A DNA stretch of 59,695 nucleotides, from positions 1 through 59,695 of the forward strand of contig JAEUHN010000018.1 in NCBI GenBank assembly GCA_016795365.1, in the 5' to 3' direction. The DNA is from Verrucomicrobiaceae bacterium (GTDB lineage Bacteria; Verrucomicrobiota; Verrucomicrobiia; Verrucomicrobiales; Verrucomicrobiaceae). Positions 1 to 10,729 of the stretch are shown here, in pieces (position 1 is the stretch's first letter; every line of letters begins with the position of its first letter). The notes beneath the pieces were generated by a model. It had not been told where the DNA came from. It did not search any database and saw nothing but the letters and a program-made list of their open reading frames with translations. The position numbers were made by a program, and so were the translations under genes.

Positions 1-3000
1 GATGGTGCGGGTCAAGTCCTTGATCTCCAACACCAACACCCCGCCACCCAGATCCACAATCGTCACGGAGGTATTCGCCGCTCCCGGTGATCCCGTGGCG
101 TCGATCGTCAAAGTGCCAGAGGAGAGAGACATCGGGATCTCAGCAGGAGCCACAGGGGTCACCGAGTTCGAGGGTGCAGAGGCAGCGCCGGGGCCCACGC
201 CATTCGTGGCCTTCACCGTGAAGGTGTAGGCCGTTCCATTGGTGAGACCAGTGACGTTAATCGGGGAAGCTGCCCCCGTTGCCGTAATGCCACCAGGGCT
301 GGAGGTCACTGTGTAACTGCTAATGGAGGAGCCGCCGTTGTTTGCTGGCGGGGTGAAGGTCACGCTCGCGCTCGCATTGCCCGCCGTGGCCGTGCCGATG
401 GTCGGCGCACCAGGGACCGCGGCATTGACCGTGCCGCTGATGGTGAAGTCGTAGGCACCCTCGTCCGCGTCATTATTGGTGAAGCTCAATGTGCCGCTGG
501 GCGTCGCAACCGCGCTGGCGCTCATCGTGATCTGGAAGGTAGTGGTGCCTCCACCGCTAGCGACCGTGCTGCTGGCGAAGTTCTGCGCGATCGTGAAGCC
601 CGATGGCACCGAGAGTGCCGACAGGTTCAGCGTGGCGGTGCCCGAATTGGTCACCGTGAAGGTCTTTGTCACTGGCGTGCCGACGGTCGTCGTCCCAAAA
701 CTCAGCGAGCCACCATCCGCGACATTGTTGCCGCTTTCGGTCACGGAAATCTCAGGAGCGGCTGCAGGCGCAGCGACGGCCTGCGTGGCAGCGAACCACA
801 GCGGCCGCGGCGGAGCACCCGTCGGCGCATTATCGAAGAGCGTGTAAATCATGCCGTTGTTGCCCAGGACGCCGCTGAAGTAGTTGCAAGCCTCCGCAGG
901 TGGCTGCGAATTCGGCGTGAAGATGGTGCCGATGGTCCAGGTGCTGCCCGTGCCGCCGGGCAGCGCGGCGTATTTCATCGGATATGGCCCCACATTGCCG
1001 ACATAGGCGAGGACGATATTGCCCGCGCTGTCACGGCTGAGCCCGTTCCAGCCTGGATACCCAACAAGGTTGCCATTGATCTGCGTGTTGACGAAGGAGC
1101 CAGAGGCATTGGTGCAGTAATACACCCCGCCATTGCCGCGCTGGTGCGTGATGTGAATCTTGCCGGCCGCATCAAAAAGGATGTCCGAGTTGTAACCGGT
1201 GGCGTCGTTGGTAGCGCCCGCCGCCAAAGCCACCGCCGCACTGTAGGAGCCGGAGACGTTGTTGACGTAAAACAGGCCGCCATCCAGGCCGCCGCCATTC
1301 GTTTCCGCCTGGAAGACGAAGTGCGCCTTGTTATTGGCGTCGAGCGCGAAGTTCGGGTAGTTCGTCTCATTGTTTGCATTGCCTGCCTGCACATAGACAT
1401 TGCCCGCCGCACCGCTGCCCTGCCAGGTGGTGCCGTCAAACCAACGGTAGCGGACGGAGTAACTGCGGGAGCCATTAACGTCGTCGTAGTCGAAAACGAT
1501 GTGCGGGCGGTTGTTGGAGTCCACGCGGATGGTGGGATCATCGGTGTTTTTCCAGCCATTGGGGTCCGAATAGGTCTCCACCTGCGTGAAGGTCCAGGTG
1601 GTGCCGTTGGCGCTGTAGCCATACCAGACGCCGCGCGTGCTGGAGATAAGATTGGCACCATAGTCACCGCGGAAGGCCACGTGAAAGCCCCCGACGCTAT
1701 CGACCGCGAGCGACACATCATCCGACGCCCGAGTCATGTTCGCGGTGGCCCCGACATTGGCCGGGGTGAAGGTGCTCAGCGTGTCGAAAGTGGAGGTGCC
1801 GCTGTTCCACTTGATGAGCGAATACACCGCCGTGGTGCCCGAATCCCTGCGCCAGAAGCCGTAGATGTTGCCCGCGCTGTCCTTCGCCATGCTGTTGAAA
1901 GGCCAGTCAGAGCTGCCCGCCGTGCCGCCATGCACCTGCCCGGAGGGAGAGGGGGTGAGCGTGTCACGCGTCACGGTGATGGTGTAGGTCTTAGTCGTCG
2001 TCCCGTCCTGCGCCGTGACGAGCACGTTGATGGTGTTTGGTCCAACGGCCAGTGCCAGAGCCCCGCTGGCGGCTCCCGAGGTGATCGTGCTGTAGGCACC
2101 GCCATTGACCCGCGCCTGCAGCGTGGCATTGGAGTCGGCCACCGTCGCGGTTACGGTCACGCTGGCTGTTGCATTCGGCACATTCGGCGTGGTGTAGCTC
2201 GGCGTGGTCGCCACGAAGGCGGGAGAAAGAGCGCCCGCTGTGGTGGTGAGGGCGCTGAGATTGGCGTTGCTACTGGCACCCGCCACGCCGAGACGTGCGA
2301 CCTCCGCCGCATTGGCGGTCACACCGCTGTCACCGCTCACGATCATATTGCCATTGGCGGTCACGATGAGCGCCTTGGAGCCGATCACCTGGGGTCCCAC
2401 ACGATCGAGGAAGTCAGTGGCCAGGATGGTGCTGCCGTCGGACTTGTTGAGCTTCATCACCCTCAGGATACGACCTGCCGTGGCGGCGGGCGGAGCCGAA
2501 CTGGTATGGTAGCCCGCCAGATATACTGTGCTGCCCACGACGCGGATGTTCTCGAGCTGCTCACTTCCCGTGCTGTTGCCGTTGTAGGTCTTTTCCCACA
2601 CAATGGTGCCAGCGGCGAGGCTCAAACGGGCTGCATACCAATCAGCATTCGAGGAAGTAGCCTGATAAAAACCCGTGAGATACACGTCACCCCCGTTGTC
2701 CACCGTGATGCTGGAGCACTGGTCATTCGCGGCGGCGAAGGGGCCGTTGATGAAGCGGTTCCAGAGTTGCGCCCCATCGCTGGACCGGTAACGCGCCGCG
2801 CAGATGTCATTGTTACCTTGCGATCCAAGATTCAACCCCCCCGTGACCACATCCCCGCTGACCGGGTCCAATGCGATGTAGTTCCAGCGGTTGAACTGCC
2901 CACCATTGGGCGCATAGGTTTGGTGCCATTGCTGGGTGCCGCTGCTGTTGAACTTCGTGATGGTCGCTTGATTGGACACCCCAAAGGTCTCGCCGCCGCA

Positions 3001-3630
3001 GAAGATATTTCCGCTGGAATCAGCCACCCCCGTCCACAACTGCTGAGAAGTCGCCGTGCCCCAAATCAGGGCACCTGTAGCAGAGTTGAGCTTCACCAGT
3101 CGCCCGCGGGGCGTGAAACCAGAATCAGTCGTTGTGCCCACCACAATCACATGGCCGTCGTTGGGAGAGAAAAACAGGGCCCGTGGCTCGTCATTCTGGC
3201 TGGCGAGGTCGAAGGTGTAAGGTGCAGCCCAGGCATTGGTGCCGTCCGCGCCATTGATCTTCATCACATACCAGTTCAACTGACTGGCGGCAGACCCGGC
3301 ACGACCGCAGATATAAGTGTCCCCCGTTGCGGGGTCCGCGATGATGTCATTCACGTCATCGCTATTGAACCCTGAATCCAGCGTCCGCGTCCACATCACC
3401 GCCCCCGTGGATCCGTTCAGCCGGTAAACAATGAAGTTACGGACCGATGTGGGGCCGGTTTGTCCTCCGACGACCAGATCGCCATTGGTGAGGGGTGCCA
3501 TGTGCCGAGCTGTGTCGCGATTGGCGGGGTCATTATCGAGCGTCGTGCGCCACAACACGTCCTGAGCGGTCAGCAGTCCTGCGGGCAGCATCCAGAGACT
3601 GGCCATCAGAAGAAGCCATCGCCTAGCCAT
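1..3630 (-). CDS. Giant secreted multi-domain protein (cadherin-like, choice-of-anchor-D, FN3); truncated by window edge
   Basis: An open frame runs on the minus strand from an ATG at 3630 off the left edge with no stop, so at least 1210 residues are present and the C-terminus is missing. An upstream in-frame ATG at 3681 is possible; 3630 is preferred because a clean signal peptide (MARRWLLLMASLWMLPAG, cut near LLTAQ) starts there. Domain order: about 430 residues of SBBP/WD-like repeats of the kind 'VMKLNKSDGST', a cadherin-like beta-sandwich around 2000-2280, a second propeller-like region, a choice-of-anchor-D domain near 450-760 (motif VGTPVTKTFTVTNSGTATL) and a fibronectin III domain near 200-420. 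Such proteins are secreted and often bound to the cell surface, with sorting or autotransporter tails that would lie outside the window. The substrate is unknown; adhesion or extracellular matrix is inferred. Confidence 0.85.
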   Translation of the reverse strand, partial: MARRWLLLMASLWMLPAGLLTAQDVLWRTTLDNDPANRDTARHMAPLTNGDLVVGGQTGPTSVRNFIVYRLNGSTGAVMWTRTLDSGFNSDDVNDIIADPATGDTYICGRAGSAASQLNWYVMKINGADGTNAWAAPYTFDLASQNDEPRALFFSPNDGHVIVVGTTTDSGFTPRGRLVKLNSATGALIWGTATSQQLWTGVADSSGNIFCGGETFGVSNQATITKFNSSGTQQWHQTYAPNGGQFNRWNYIALDPVSGDVVTGGLNLGSQGNNDICAARYRSSDGAQLWNRFINGPFAAANDQCSSITVDNGGDVYLTGFYQATSSNADWYAARLSLAAGTIVWEKTYNGNSTGSEQLENIRVVGSTVYLAGYHTSSAPPAATAGRILRVMKLNKSDGSTILATDFLDRVGPQVIGSKALIVTANGNMIVSGDSGVTANAAEVARLGVAGASSNANLSALTTTAGALSPAFVATTPSYTTPNVPNATASVTVTATVADSNATLQARVNGGAYSTITSGAASGALALAVGPNTINVLVTAQDGTTTKTYTITVTRDTLTPSPSGQVHGGTAGSSDWPFNSMAKDSAGNIYGFWRRDSGTTAVYSLIKWNSGTSTFDTLSTFTPANVGATANMTRASDDVSLAVDSVGGFHVAFRGDYGANLISSTRGVWYGYSANGTTWTFTQVETYSDPNGWKNTDDPTIRVDSNNRPHIVFDYDDVNGSRSYSVRYRWFDGTTWQGSGAAGNVYVQAGNANNETNYPNFALDANNKAHFVFQAETNGGGLDGGLFYVNNVSGSYSAAVALAAGATNDATGYNSDILFDAAGKIHITHQRGNGGVYYCTNASGSFVNTQINGNLVGYPGWNGLSRDSAGNIVLAYVGNVGPYPMKYAALPGGTGSTWTIGTIFTPNSQPPAEACNYFSGVLGNNGMIYTLFDNAPTGAPPRPLWFAATQAVAAPAAAPEISVTESGNNVADGGSLSFGTTTVGTPVTKTFTVTNSGTATLNLSALSVPSGFTIAQNFASSTVASGGGTTTFQITMSASAVATPSGTLSFTNNDADEGAYDFTISGTVNAAVPGAPTIGTATAGNASASVTFTPPANNGGSSISSYTVTSSPGGITATGAASPINVTGLTNGTAYTFTVKATNGVGPGAASAPSNSVTPVAPAEIPMSLSSGTLTIDATGSPGAANTSVTIVDLGGGVLVLEIKDLTRTI

Positions 3631-3681
3631 AGACCGGCTGTCACTGTGCAAACGTCGAGAACGAATCGGTGTGGGTCTCAT

Positions 3682-4217
3682 GGTGAGAGAATTGGAGTTA
3701 AGGGTGGGAGGCCTTGCTGTTATTCCTATGATCAAAATGGGAGCGCAGTTGCCCTAAAATGCACAGGCGTGACAACAAGATCGGCCTTTTTAGCAGACTC
3801 TGTTTGCCAAGCAAGCTTTAAGCGGAACTGATCCTGGCCGTTTGAACTGCGCCTCGCCACTTAGTTGAAGCGCCCGTCTCACACATCCCCAAAGAGTTCC
3901 AGTATCATGGTGAATCAAAAACATCACTTAAGCCTCGTCTTGCATCCTGATTTCTGAGGGGATGCGCCCCGCCTCCAGCCCTGATAACCCCTCGTTGGCA
4001 AGCAATCCCCGTCACTGGAACGCCTCCACTACCACCGGGAGCCTGAAGAATCCCGCTTTTGTGCAGCCAAACCCCGCCTACACCCTAGCCCCTGGCCTTG
4101 CACATCGAAGTTCCATCCCCGGGCCGCTCCCGGGAGCACTCCCCTGCTCTGCTACAGCATCCTCCGCGCATATCCGCCATAGACCCGCAAGCGACTCTCC
4201 GTAGTGAAACGCACCGC
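3682..4217. other. Divergent intergenic region, no recognised element
   Basis: About 540 bases separate the giant minus-strand gene from the phosphodiesterase gene. Both promoters must lie here if the genes are not read through from elsewhere. The stretch is less GC-rich than the genes around 3720-3830. I found no convincing -35/-10 pair, hairpin, repeat or small reading frame with a family signature. Confidence 0.5.
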
Positions 4218-5576
4218 ATGAGTATCAAATCCCTCCTCGCCACCGCTGCGCTCCTCTCGTCCTCATTGTTCGCCGTCGATGAGGACCACCACACCATCCT
4301 CATCAGCATCGATGGCTTCCCGGCCTGGCTTTGGAAAGAACCAGCGCTTGCTGTGCCAAACCTGCGCAAACTGGCGGCTGAGGGTGCTCAAACGGAGGCG
4401 ATGACAGTCTCGAATCCGTCCATCACCTGGATCAATCACACCACGCTAGTGACGGGCGTCTCGCCGCGAAAGCATGGCGTTCTCTTCAATGGCTTGCTCG
4501 TGCGCCAGCCCGATGGCAAGCCACCGAAGATCGAACAGTGGGTGGACAAGACGAAGCTCGTTTTCGCCCCGACGATCTACGACATCGCCCACGAAGCCGG
4601 CCTCACCACGGCGGAGTCCGACTGGGTGGCCGTGACTCGCGCGAAGACCATCAACTGGAGCTTTCCCGAACTCCCCAGCCTGGAGGACAAGCTGGTGCAG
4701 GAGATGATCGCGGATGGTGCCTTCAGCGCGGAGAAAGTCAGTTGGATGCAACTGGGACCTGGCCGCAAGAACGTGGCATGGCTGGACGAGTCGTGGACTC
4801 GTGCGGCACAATACATCTTCACCAAGCACAAGCCCAACCTGCTCATGTATCACATCCTCAACACCGACGCGACGCATCACACGTATGGCCCGGGCAGCAT
4901 GGCGAGCTTCACGGCGCTCGCCTATGCCGACCGTCTGGTGGGTGACCTGATCAAAACGGTCGATGACAGCGGCCTGCGCGACAAGACGACGATCTTTGTC
5001 GCCACCGATCATGGCTTCAAGAAGGTTAACAAGCTCGTGCTGCCCAACGTGGCGCTCAAGAAAGCTGGCTACGCCATGGGCCTCGGCCCCTCGATCACGA
5101 AGTGCGATGCGGCCGCGATGGCTCAAGGAGGCATGTGCTTTATCTATGTCACCGATCCCGCCCGCAAGGCCGAGCTGTTGCCGAAGCTGAAGGAACTCTT
5201 CACGCAGACCGAAGGCGTCGAGCGGGTGATCGACGGCAATGACGGCCCCTCGCTCGGGATGCCAACCCCTGCGGAGAACCCAGGCATGGGCGACCTCGTG
5301 CTCTATCCGAAGCCCGGCTACGCCTTCAAGCCTGACGCCGCTGGTGATGCCGTCGTGACGCCCGCCGTGAACTACGGGGGCACGCACGGCTACTTCAATG
5401 GCGATCCTGAGCTGGATGGCATCTTCATTGCCAATGGTCGCGGCATTCGCAAAGGCGTCGTGCTGCCACGAATGGCGAACCTTGATGTGGCACCCACGAT
5501 GGCCCGCCTCATGGGCCTCACTTTGCCTGCCCCGGAAGGCCGGGTGCTTGAAGAAATTCTCGAACCCCAACCCTGA
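4218..5576 (+). CDS. Secreted ectonucleotide pyrophosphatase/phosphodiesterase (alkaline phosphatase superfamily)
   Basis: A 452-residue protein with a signal peptide (MSIKSLLATAALLSSSLFAV), which is why the ATG at 4218 is chosen over an upstream one at 4098. The fold is the type I phosphodiesterase/nucleotide pyrophosphatase family (PF01663). The N-terminal metal site is ISIDGF (Asp32). The catalytic Thr lies in PSITWINHTTLVTG (Thr70). Further metal ligands are in TDATHHTYGP, the TDHGF motif and the late GGTHGYF. These are the expected two-zinc ligands, so it should be active. The family splits phosphodiester or pyrophosphate bonds of nucleotides or glycerophosphodiesters in the periplasm. 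The next gene starts 5 bases after the stop, so the two are probably co-transcribed and serve phosphate scavenging. Confidence 0.88.
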   Translation: MSIKSLLATAALLSSSLFAVDEDHHTILISIDGFPAWLWKEPALAVPNLRKLAAEGAQTEAMTVSNPSITWINHTTLVTGVSPRKHGVLFNGLLVRQPDGKPPKIEQWVDKTKLVFAPTIYDIAHEAGLTTAESDWVAVTRAKTINWSFPELPSLEDKLVQEMIADGAFSAEKVSWMQLGPGRKNVAWLDESWTRAAQYIFTKHKPNLLMYHILNTDATHHTYGPGSMASFTALAYADRLVGDLIKTVDDSGLRDKTTIFVATDHGFKKVNKLVLPNVALKKAGYAMGLGPSITKCDAAAMAQGGMCFIYVTDPARKAELLPKLKELFTQTEGVERVIDGNDGPSLGMPTPAENPGMGDLVLYPKPGYAFKPDAAGDAVVTPAVNYGGTHGYFNGDPELDGIFIANGRGIRKGVVLPRMANLDVAPTMARLMGLTLPAPEGRVLEEILEPQP

Positions 5577-5581
5577 TCACC

Positions 5582-6706
5582 ATGCGTCTCTTTGTTCTTC
5601 TCTCGCTGCTCCATGCGTCTCTCGTCGCGGCTCCGATCGAGCGGATCTGGCTCAACCATGCAACGAACGATCCGAGCAAGCTGATGGTGAACTGGGAGAC
5701 GGCGACGGCTTCCGATTCCATCGTGGAGTTTGGATTGGATGCGAGTTGCAGCACTCGCGTCGCCAATGATGAGCGCGTGACCTTGCACCATGTGGAGATC
5801 CCGCTCACGGCCAAGGACACGACCTATCACTATCGTGTCCGCAGTGGCGACGATGTATCGAGCGTCGCCACCTTCAAAGCGTATCCCACTCATGAACTGC
5901 GTGTGGCCATCGTCGGCGACTGGGGCTACTCGAAGAGCGAGGACCTCAGTGCGCTGGTGAATGATGATCCGCACCTGCTGATGACTGTGGGTGACAACGT
6001 CGCTAGCCTTCATGAAAAGGGTCGCGAAGGCACGAAGGCCTTCAGTGCGTTGATCGACAGGCAGCCTGCCTTGTTTCGCTCCGTGCCCTTCATGCCCATC
6101 CTGGGCAATCATGATCGCGAAATTACACCGCGCGGTCCCAAGCCCCCCGAACACGCCGTTTATGATGTGGAGGCCAGGGCTTATCGCGAGTTCTTCGCTC
6201 TGCCGGATGACGAGTGGAAGTGGCGCTTCGATGTCCCGGACTTTGGCCTGCGCTTCCTCGCGCTCGATGCCAGCCACACCAAGGACCAAGGCACCACCTG
6301 GCAAACGAATCATCCCATCCATGGCGGCTCCGAACAGTGGCAATGGTATGCCCGTGCGGTGGCGAAGACGGACCGGCCGTTCGTCTTCACTTTGAACAAC
6401 GAGCAGAACTCTCTAATGCGCGGTTACGAGAAGGCTGTGTGGATGCCGCTCTTCCGTCAGTCGAGCGCAGTGATCACGGGCTATGGCTACTTCGCCGAGC
6501 GAGCCGAGGTGGATGGCCAGCCCTTCTTCAACACCGGCCTCAAAGGCGACGGCGATCCCTACAAGGACCCGAAGTCGAAGTTCTTCGCGCGCGAACACAA
6601 CTACCTCCTGCTCACCTTCAAGGCGGGAGCCGACACGATGCTCGCGCAGTTCAAGAATCTCCAAGGTGCCGTGCTCGACACCCACTCGATTTCACGCCGG
6701 AACTGA
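5582..6706 (+). CDS. Purple-acid-phosphatase-like secreted protein with degenerate C-terminal metal site
   Basis: A 374-residue protein with a signal peptide (MRLFVLLSLLHASLVAA). Residues about 20-95 form the FN3-like N-terminal domain of purple acid phosphatases (NHATNDPSKLMVNWETAT, TTYHYRVRSG). Next comes a calcineurin-like phosphoesterase core with VGDWGY, TVGDN and ILGNHDRE, the usual first four ligand blocks. The C-terminal histidine blocks are not conserved: where the family has a VxxHxP-type block this protein reads FVFTLNNEQ, and where it has GHxHxYER it reads GYGYFAER. A dinuclear site with normal geometry therefore seems unlikely, and activity is doubtful or altered. It follows the phosphodiesterase gene by 5 bases, suggesting a joint role in organophosphate use. 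Confidence 0.82.
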   Translation: MRLFVLLSLLHASLVAAPIERIWLNHATNDPSKLMVNWETATASDSIVEFGLDASCSTRVANDERVTLHHVEIPLTAKDTTYHYRVRSGDDVSSVATFKAYPTHELRVAIVGDWGYSKSEDLSALVNDDPHLLMTVGDNVASLHEKGREGTKAFSALIDRQPALFRSVPFMPILGNHDREITPRGPKPPEHAVYDVEARAYREFFALPDDEWKWRFDVPDFGLRFLALDASHTKDQGTTWQTNHPIHGGSEQWQWYARAVAKTDRPFVFTLNNEQNSLMRGYEKAVWMPLFRQSSAVITGYGYFAERAEVDGQPFFNTGLKGDGDPYKDPKSKFFAREHNYLLLTFKAGADTMLAQFKNLQGAVLDTHSISRRN

Positions 6707-6721
6707 GCGCGATGGCTTCAC

Positions 6722-7528
6722 TCACTTCTTCTCCAGCGACATCAGCTCAATGTTCCTGAACCACACCGGCTGGCCTTCAGCCTGGAGTGCGATGTGGCCA
6801 AAGCCGAGCATGAGATTGCCTCCGGCCTCGATCTGATCAGTAGCGGGTGCGTTGTCGTTCTTCGAGTCGAGTTGCGGGCGCTGATAGCGGAGCACTTCCA
6901 CGCCATTCACACGATGAATGATCTCCTCATTGCCACGCACCTCGGCCTCCACCTTCACCCACTGATCTGCGGGAAACGTGGGAGCACTGGACTTCACGAT
7001 GTGCTTCGTGATCAACTGACCGCCCATCTCCACATGCGTCCCCGGCGTGCAGAGGTTGCAGGTTTGCCGCTGGCCTTTGCCTTCATCGGCGAGGAACTGC
7101 ATCTCCAGGCTGGCCGGGAATCCTTGATCGAATCTCATGCTCTGCGGTGGTTGCGCATGGAGCATGATGCCGCTGTTGAGGTTCACATACTTGGGCGCGT
7201 CAGGAACCATCTGCCCGACGAAGCGATACTCCAGGCGGACGATGTAGTGCGAGTAGGCGAGGTTGGTGAAGAGGTGACCGAACTGCCCGTCGAACTTGTC
7301 GTAGCCCTCGTAGCTTACCTTGAGGATGCCATCCTCGACGCGGAACGTGTTGGCGAAGTTCTCCCCGAGCGGACGCTTGGCGATCTTGATCGTCCACCCG
7401 CTCAAGTCCTTGCCATTGAACAAAGGAACCCAGGAGCCTTTCGTTTCTTGTGCGGAAACACGGATGGCGGAGCCAAGGCAAAATCCGGTGACAACAACGG
7501 CGGCGGCAAGTCGAAGAGCTGAGTGCAT
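6722..7528 (-). CDS. Secreted DUF1080 (3-keto-disaccharide hydrolase-like) protein
   Basis: A 268-residue protein. The ATG at 7528 begins the signal peptide (MHSALRLAAAVVVTGFCLGSAIRVSAQ); an ATG at 7582 would add an unlikely leader. The mature N-terminus holds the family signature LFNGKDLSGWTI. The rest is a concanavalin-like beta-sandwich with alternating aromatic strands (YSHYIVRLEYRFVG, GIMLH, MEVQF-like blocks), ending near VWFRNIELMSLEKK. DUF1080 (PF06439) is very abundant in Verrucomicrobia and Planctomycetes. Members bind or cleave glycosides, and some are 3-keto-disaccharide hydrolases. The gene faces the phosphatase pair, with only 15 bases between stops, and is divergent from the sulfatase operon. 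Confidence 0.85.
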   Translation of the reverse strand: MHSALRLAAAVVVTGFCLGSAIRVSAQETKGSWVPLFNGKDLSGWTIKIAKRPLGENFANTFRVEDGILKVSYEGYDKFDGQFGHLFTNLAYSHYIVRLEYRFVGQMVPDAPKYVNLNSGIMLHAQPPQSMRFDQGFPASLEMQFLADEGKGQRQTCNLCTPGTHVEMGGQLITKHIVKSSAPTFPADQWVKVEAEVRGNEEIIHRVNGVEVLRYQRPQLDSKNDNAPATDQIEAGGNLMLGFGHIALQAEGQPVWFRNIELMSLEKK

Positions 7529-7646
7529 GAGGCTCACCTTGGCGGGTTGAGCGCCGATGCCAATCGGAAGATCACGGTGCATCCTGAATAGCCTTGTGTG
7601 CGAGACCCGAAGGAAGTTGCATGAGGCTCCACCGTTTCATCGCCTC

Positions 7647-9239
<1,593 letters not shown>

Positions 9240-9243
9240 TCTC

Positions 9244-10722
9244 ATGAGACTCTTGCTTCTCATCATCGCGCTCCTGCCTGGATGGCTCACCGCGGCGCAG
9301 CCCAATGTGCTGCTCATCCTCGTGGATGATCTCAAGCCAGCACTCGGCTGCTATGGCGATTCGGCAGCGAAGACGCCCCACATGGATCGCCTGGCCTCGC
9401 GCGGGATGCGCTTTGATCTGGCCTATTGTAATCAAGCCGTCTGCGCTCCCTCGCGGTTCACCCTGATGCTCGGCTCGCACTCCACCACCACGGGACTCTA
9501 CGGCCTGGGCAGTCAGCTCCGGCGTCGATGGCCTGAGGCAGTAACGATGCCTCAGTATTTCGCGAAGCATGGGTGGCATACCGAGTCGCTGGGCAAGGTC
9601 TTCCACATGGGCCATGGCAATGAAGGCGATCCGCAATCCTTCAGCGTGCCCCATTTCAAAGACAAGGTGATCGAGTATCTCGATCCGGCGAGCACTCAAG
9701 GTGGACAGCTCACTCGTGAGGAAGCCTTGTTCACGAATCAGAAACTCGACCAGATTCGCACCCTGCCGCGTGGTGCCGCCTTTGAATCGCCCGATGCCAA
9801 AGACGAAGACTATGCGGATGGACGTGTGGCAGCAGAGACGATCAAGCGTCTTCGATCGGCGTCGAAGCCCTTCTTCATCGCCGCCGGTTTTGTTCGACCT
9901 CACCTGCCCTTCTGTGCGCCCAAGCGCTACTGGGACATGCACGATCCAGCCAAGCTGCCGATGCCCGCGCACGAGCTGCTACCCGAAGGATCACCACGTG
10001 TCGCCCAGAAACGTGGTGGCGAAATCGCTGCTTATGCGCCCGTGCCCGAAGGCGATGTGGCCTTCTCACCCGACCTCAAAAGACAGCTCATTCACGGCTA
10101 CTATGCGGCGACGAGTTATGTCGATGCGCAGATCGGCAAGGTGCTCGATGAACTTGAACGCAGCGGCCTTGCCAAAGACACCATCGTTGTGCTGTGGGGT
10201 GATCACGGCTTCCACCTGGGTGATCTGGGCATCTGGACCAAGCACACCAACTATGAGCAAGCGAATCGCATCCCCTTGCTCATCACCGCGCCCGGCGTGA
10301 CCTCACCAGGCAGCAGCACACGACAACTGGCCGAGACCGTGGACATCTTCCCCACACTCGCGGAACTAGCGCAACTGCCAGCACCTTCGGGCACTCCCAC
10401 CATTGATGGCCGCAGCCTCGTGCCGGTGCTCAAGGACCCGCAAGCTCGCATTCGTGATCACGCATTTCATTGTTATCCCAAGGAGAAGATGGGCCGCGCC
10501 ATCCGCACCGAGCGCTATCGTCTCGTCGAATGGAAGAAGCCCGGAGCACCGCCTCAAACGGCTGAGCTGGAACTCTACGATTACGAGGCCGACGCCTTGG
10601 AGACCAAGAACCTGGCACCGGAGAAACCGGAAATCGTCCAGCACCTTCGCTCCATTCTTGCCTCCTACCCCGAAGCAGTTCCCGACGCGCCCGATGCTCC
10701 CCGCAAGCCCATCAAGAAGTAG
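9244..10722 (+). CDS. Secreted sulfatase, iduronate-2-sulfatase-like
   Basis: A 492-residue sulfatase with a signal peptide (MRLLLLIIALLPGWLTAAQ). Metal ligands are in LVDDLKPALGCYGD (Asp28, Asp29). The formylglycine motif is VCAPSRFTLMLG (Cys67). LGKVFHMGHG and WGDHGFHLGD are typical of the iduronate-2-sulfatase branch, as is the 'KPALGCYGD...TPHMDRLA' opening. The probable substrate is a uronate- or hexose-2-sulfate in an algal or animal-type glycan; the exact specificity cannot be read. It is the middle gene of the operon: 4 bases after the first sulfatase and 7 before the third. Confidence 0.9.
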   Translation: MRLLLLIIALLPGWLTAAQPNVLLILVDDLKPALGCYGDSAAKTPHMDRLASRGMRFDLAYCNQAVCAPSRFTLMLGSHSTTTGLYGLGSQLRRRWPEAVTMPQYFAKHGWHTESLGKVFHMGHGNEGDPQSFSVPHFKDKVIEYLDPASTQGGQLTREEALFTNQKLDQIRTLPRGAAFESPDAKDEDYADGRVAAETIKRLRSASKPFFIAAGFVRPHLPFCAPKRYWDMHDPAKLPMPAHELLPEGSPRVAQKRGGEIAAYAPVPEGDVAFSPDLKRQLIHGYYAATSYVDAQIGKVLDELERSGLAKDTIVVLWGDHGFHLGDLGIWTKHTNYEQANRIPLLITAPGVTSPGSSTRQLAETVDIFPTLAELAQLPAPSGTPTIDGRSLVPVLKDPQARIRDHAFHCYPKEKMGRAIRTERYRLVEWKKPGAPPQTAELELYDYEADALETKNLAPEKPEIVQHLRSILASYPEAVPDAPDAPRKPIKK

Positions 10723-10729
10723 CCTCATC

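Noticed and set aside
1144..3375. Long plus-strand reading frame opposite the giant gene
   Set aside because: It has a composition typical of antisense frames in GC-rich genes, no family motif and no signal peptide, while the minus frame shows clear domains.
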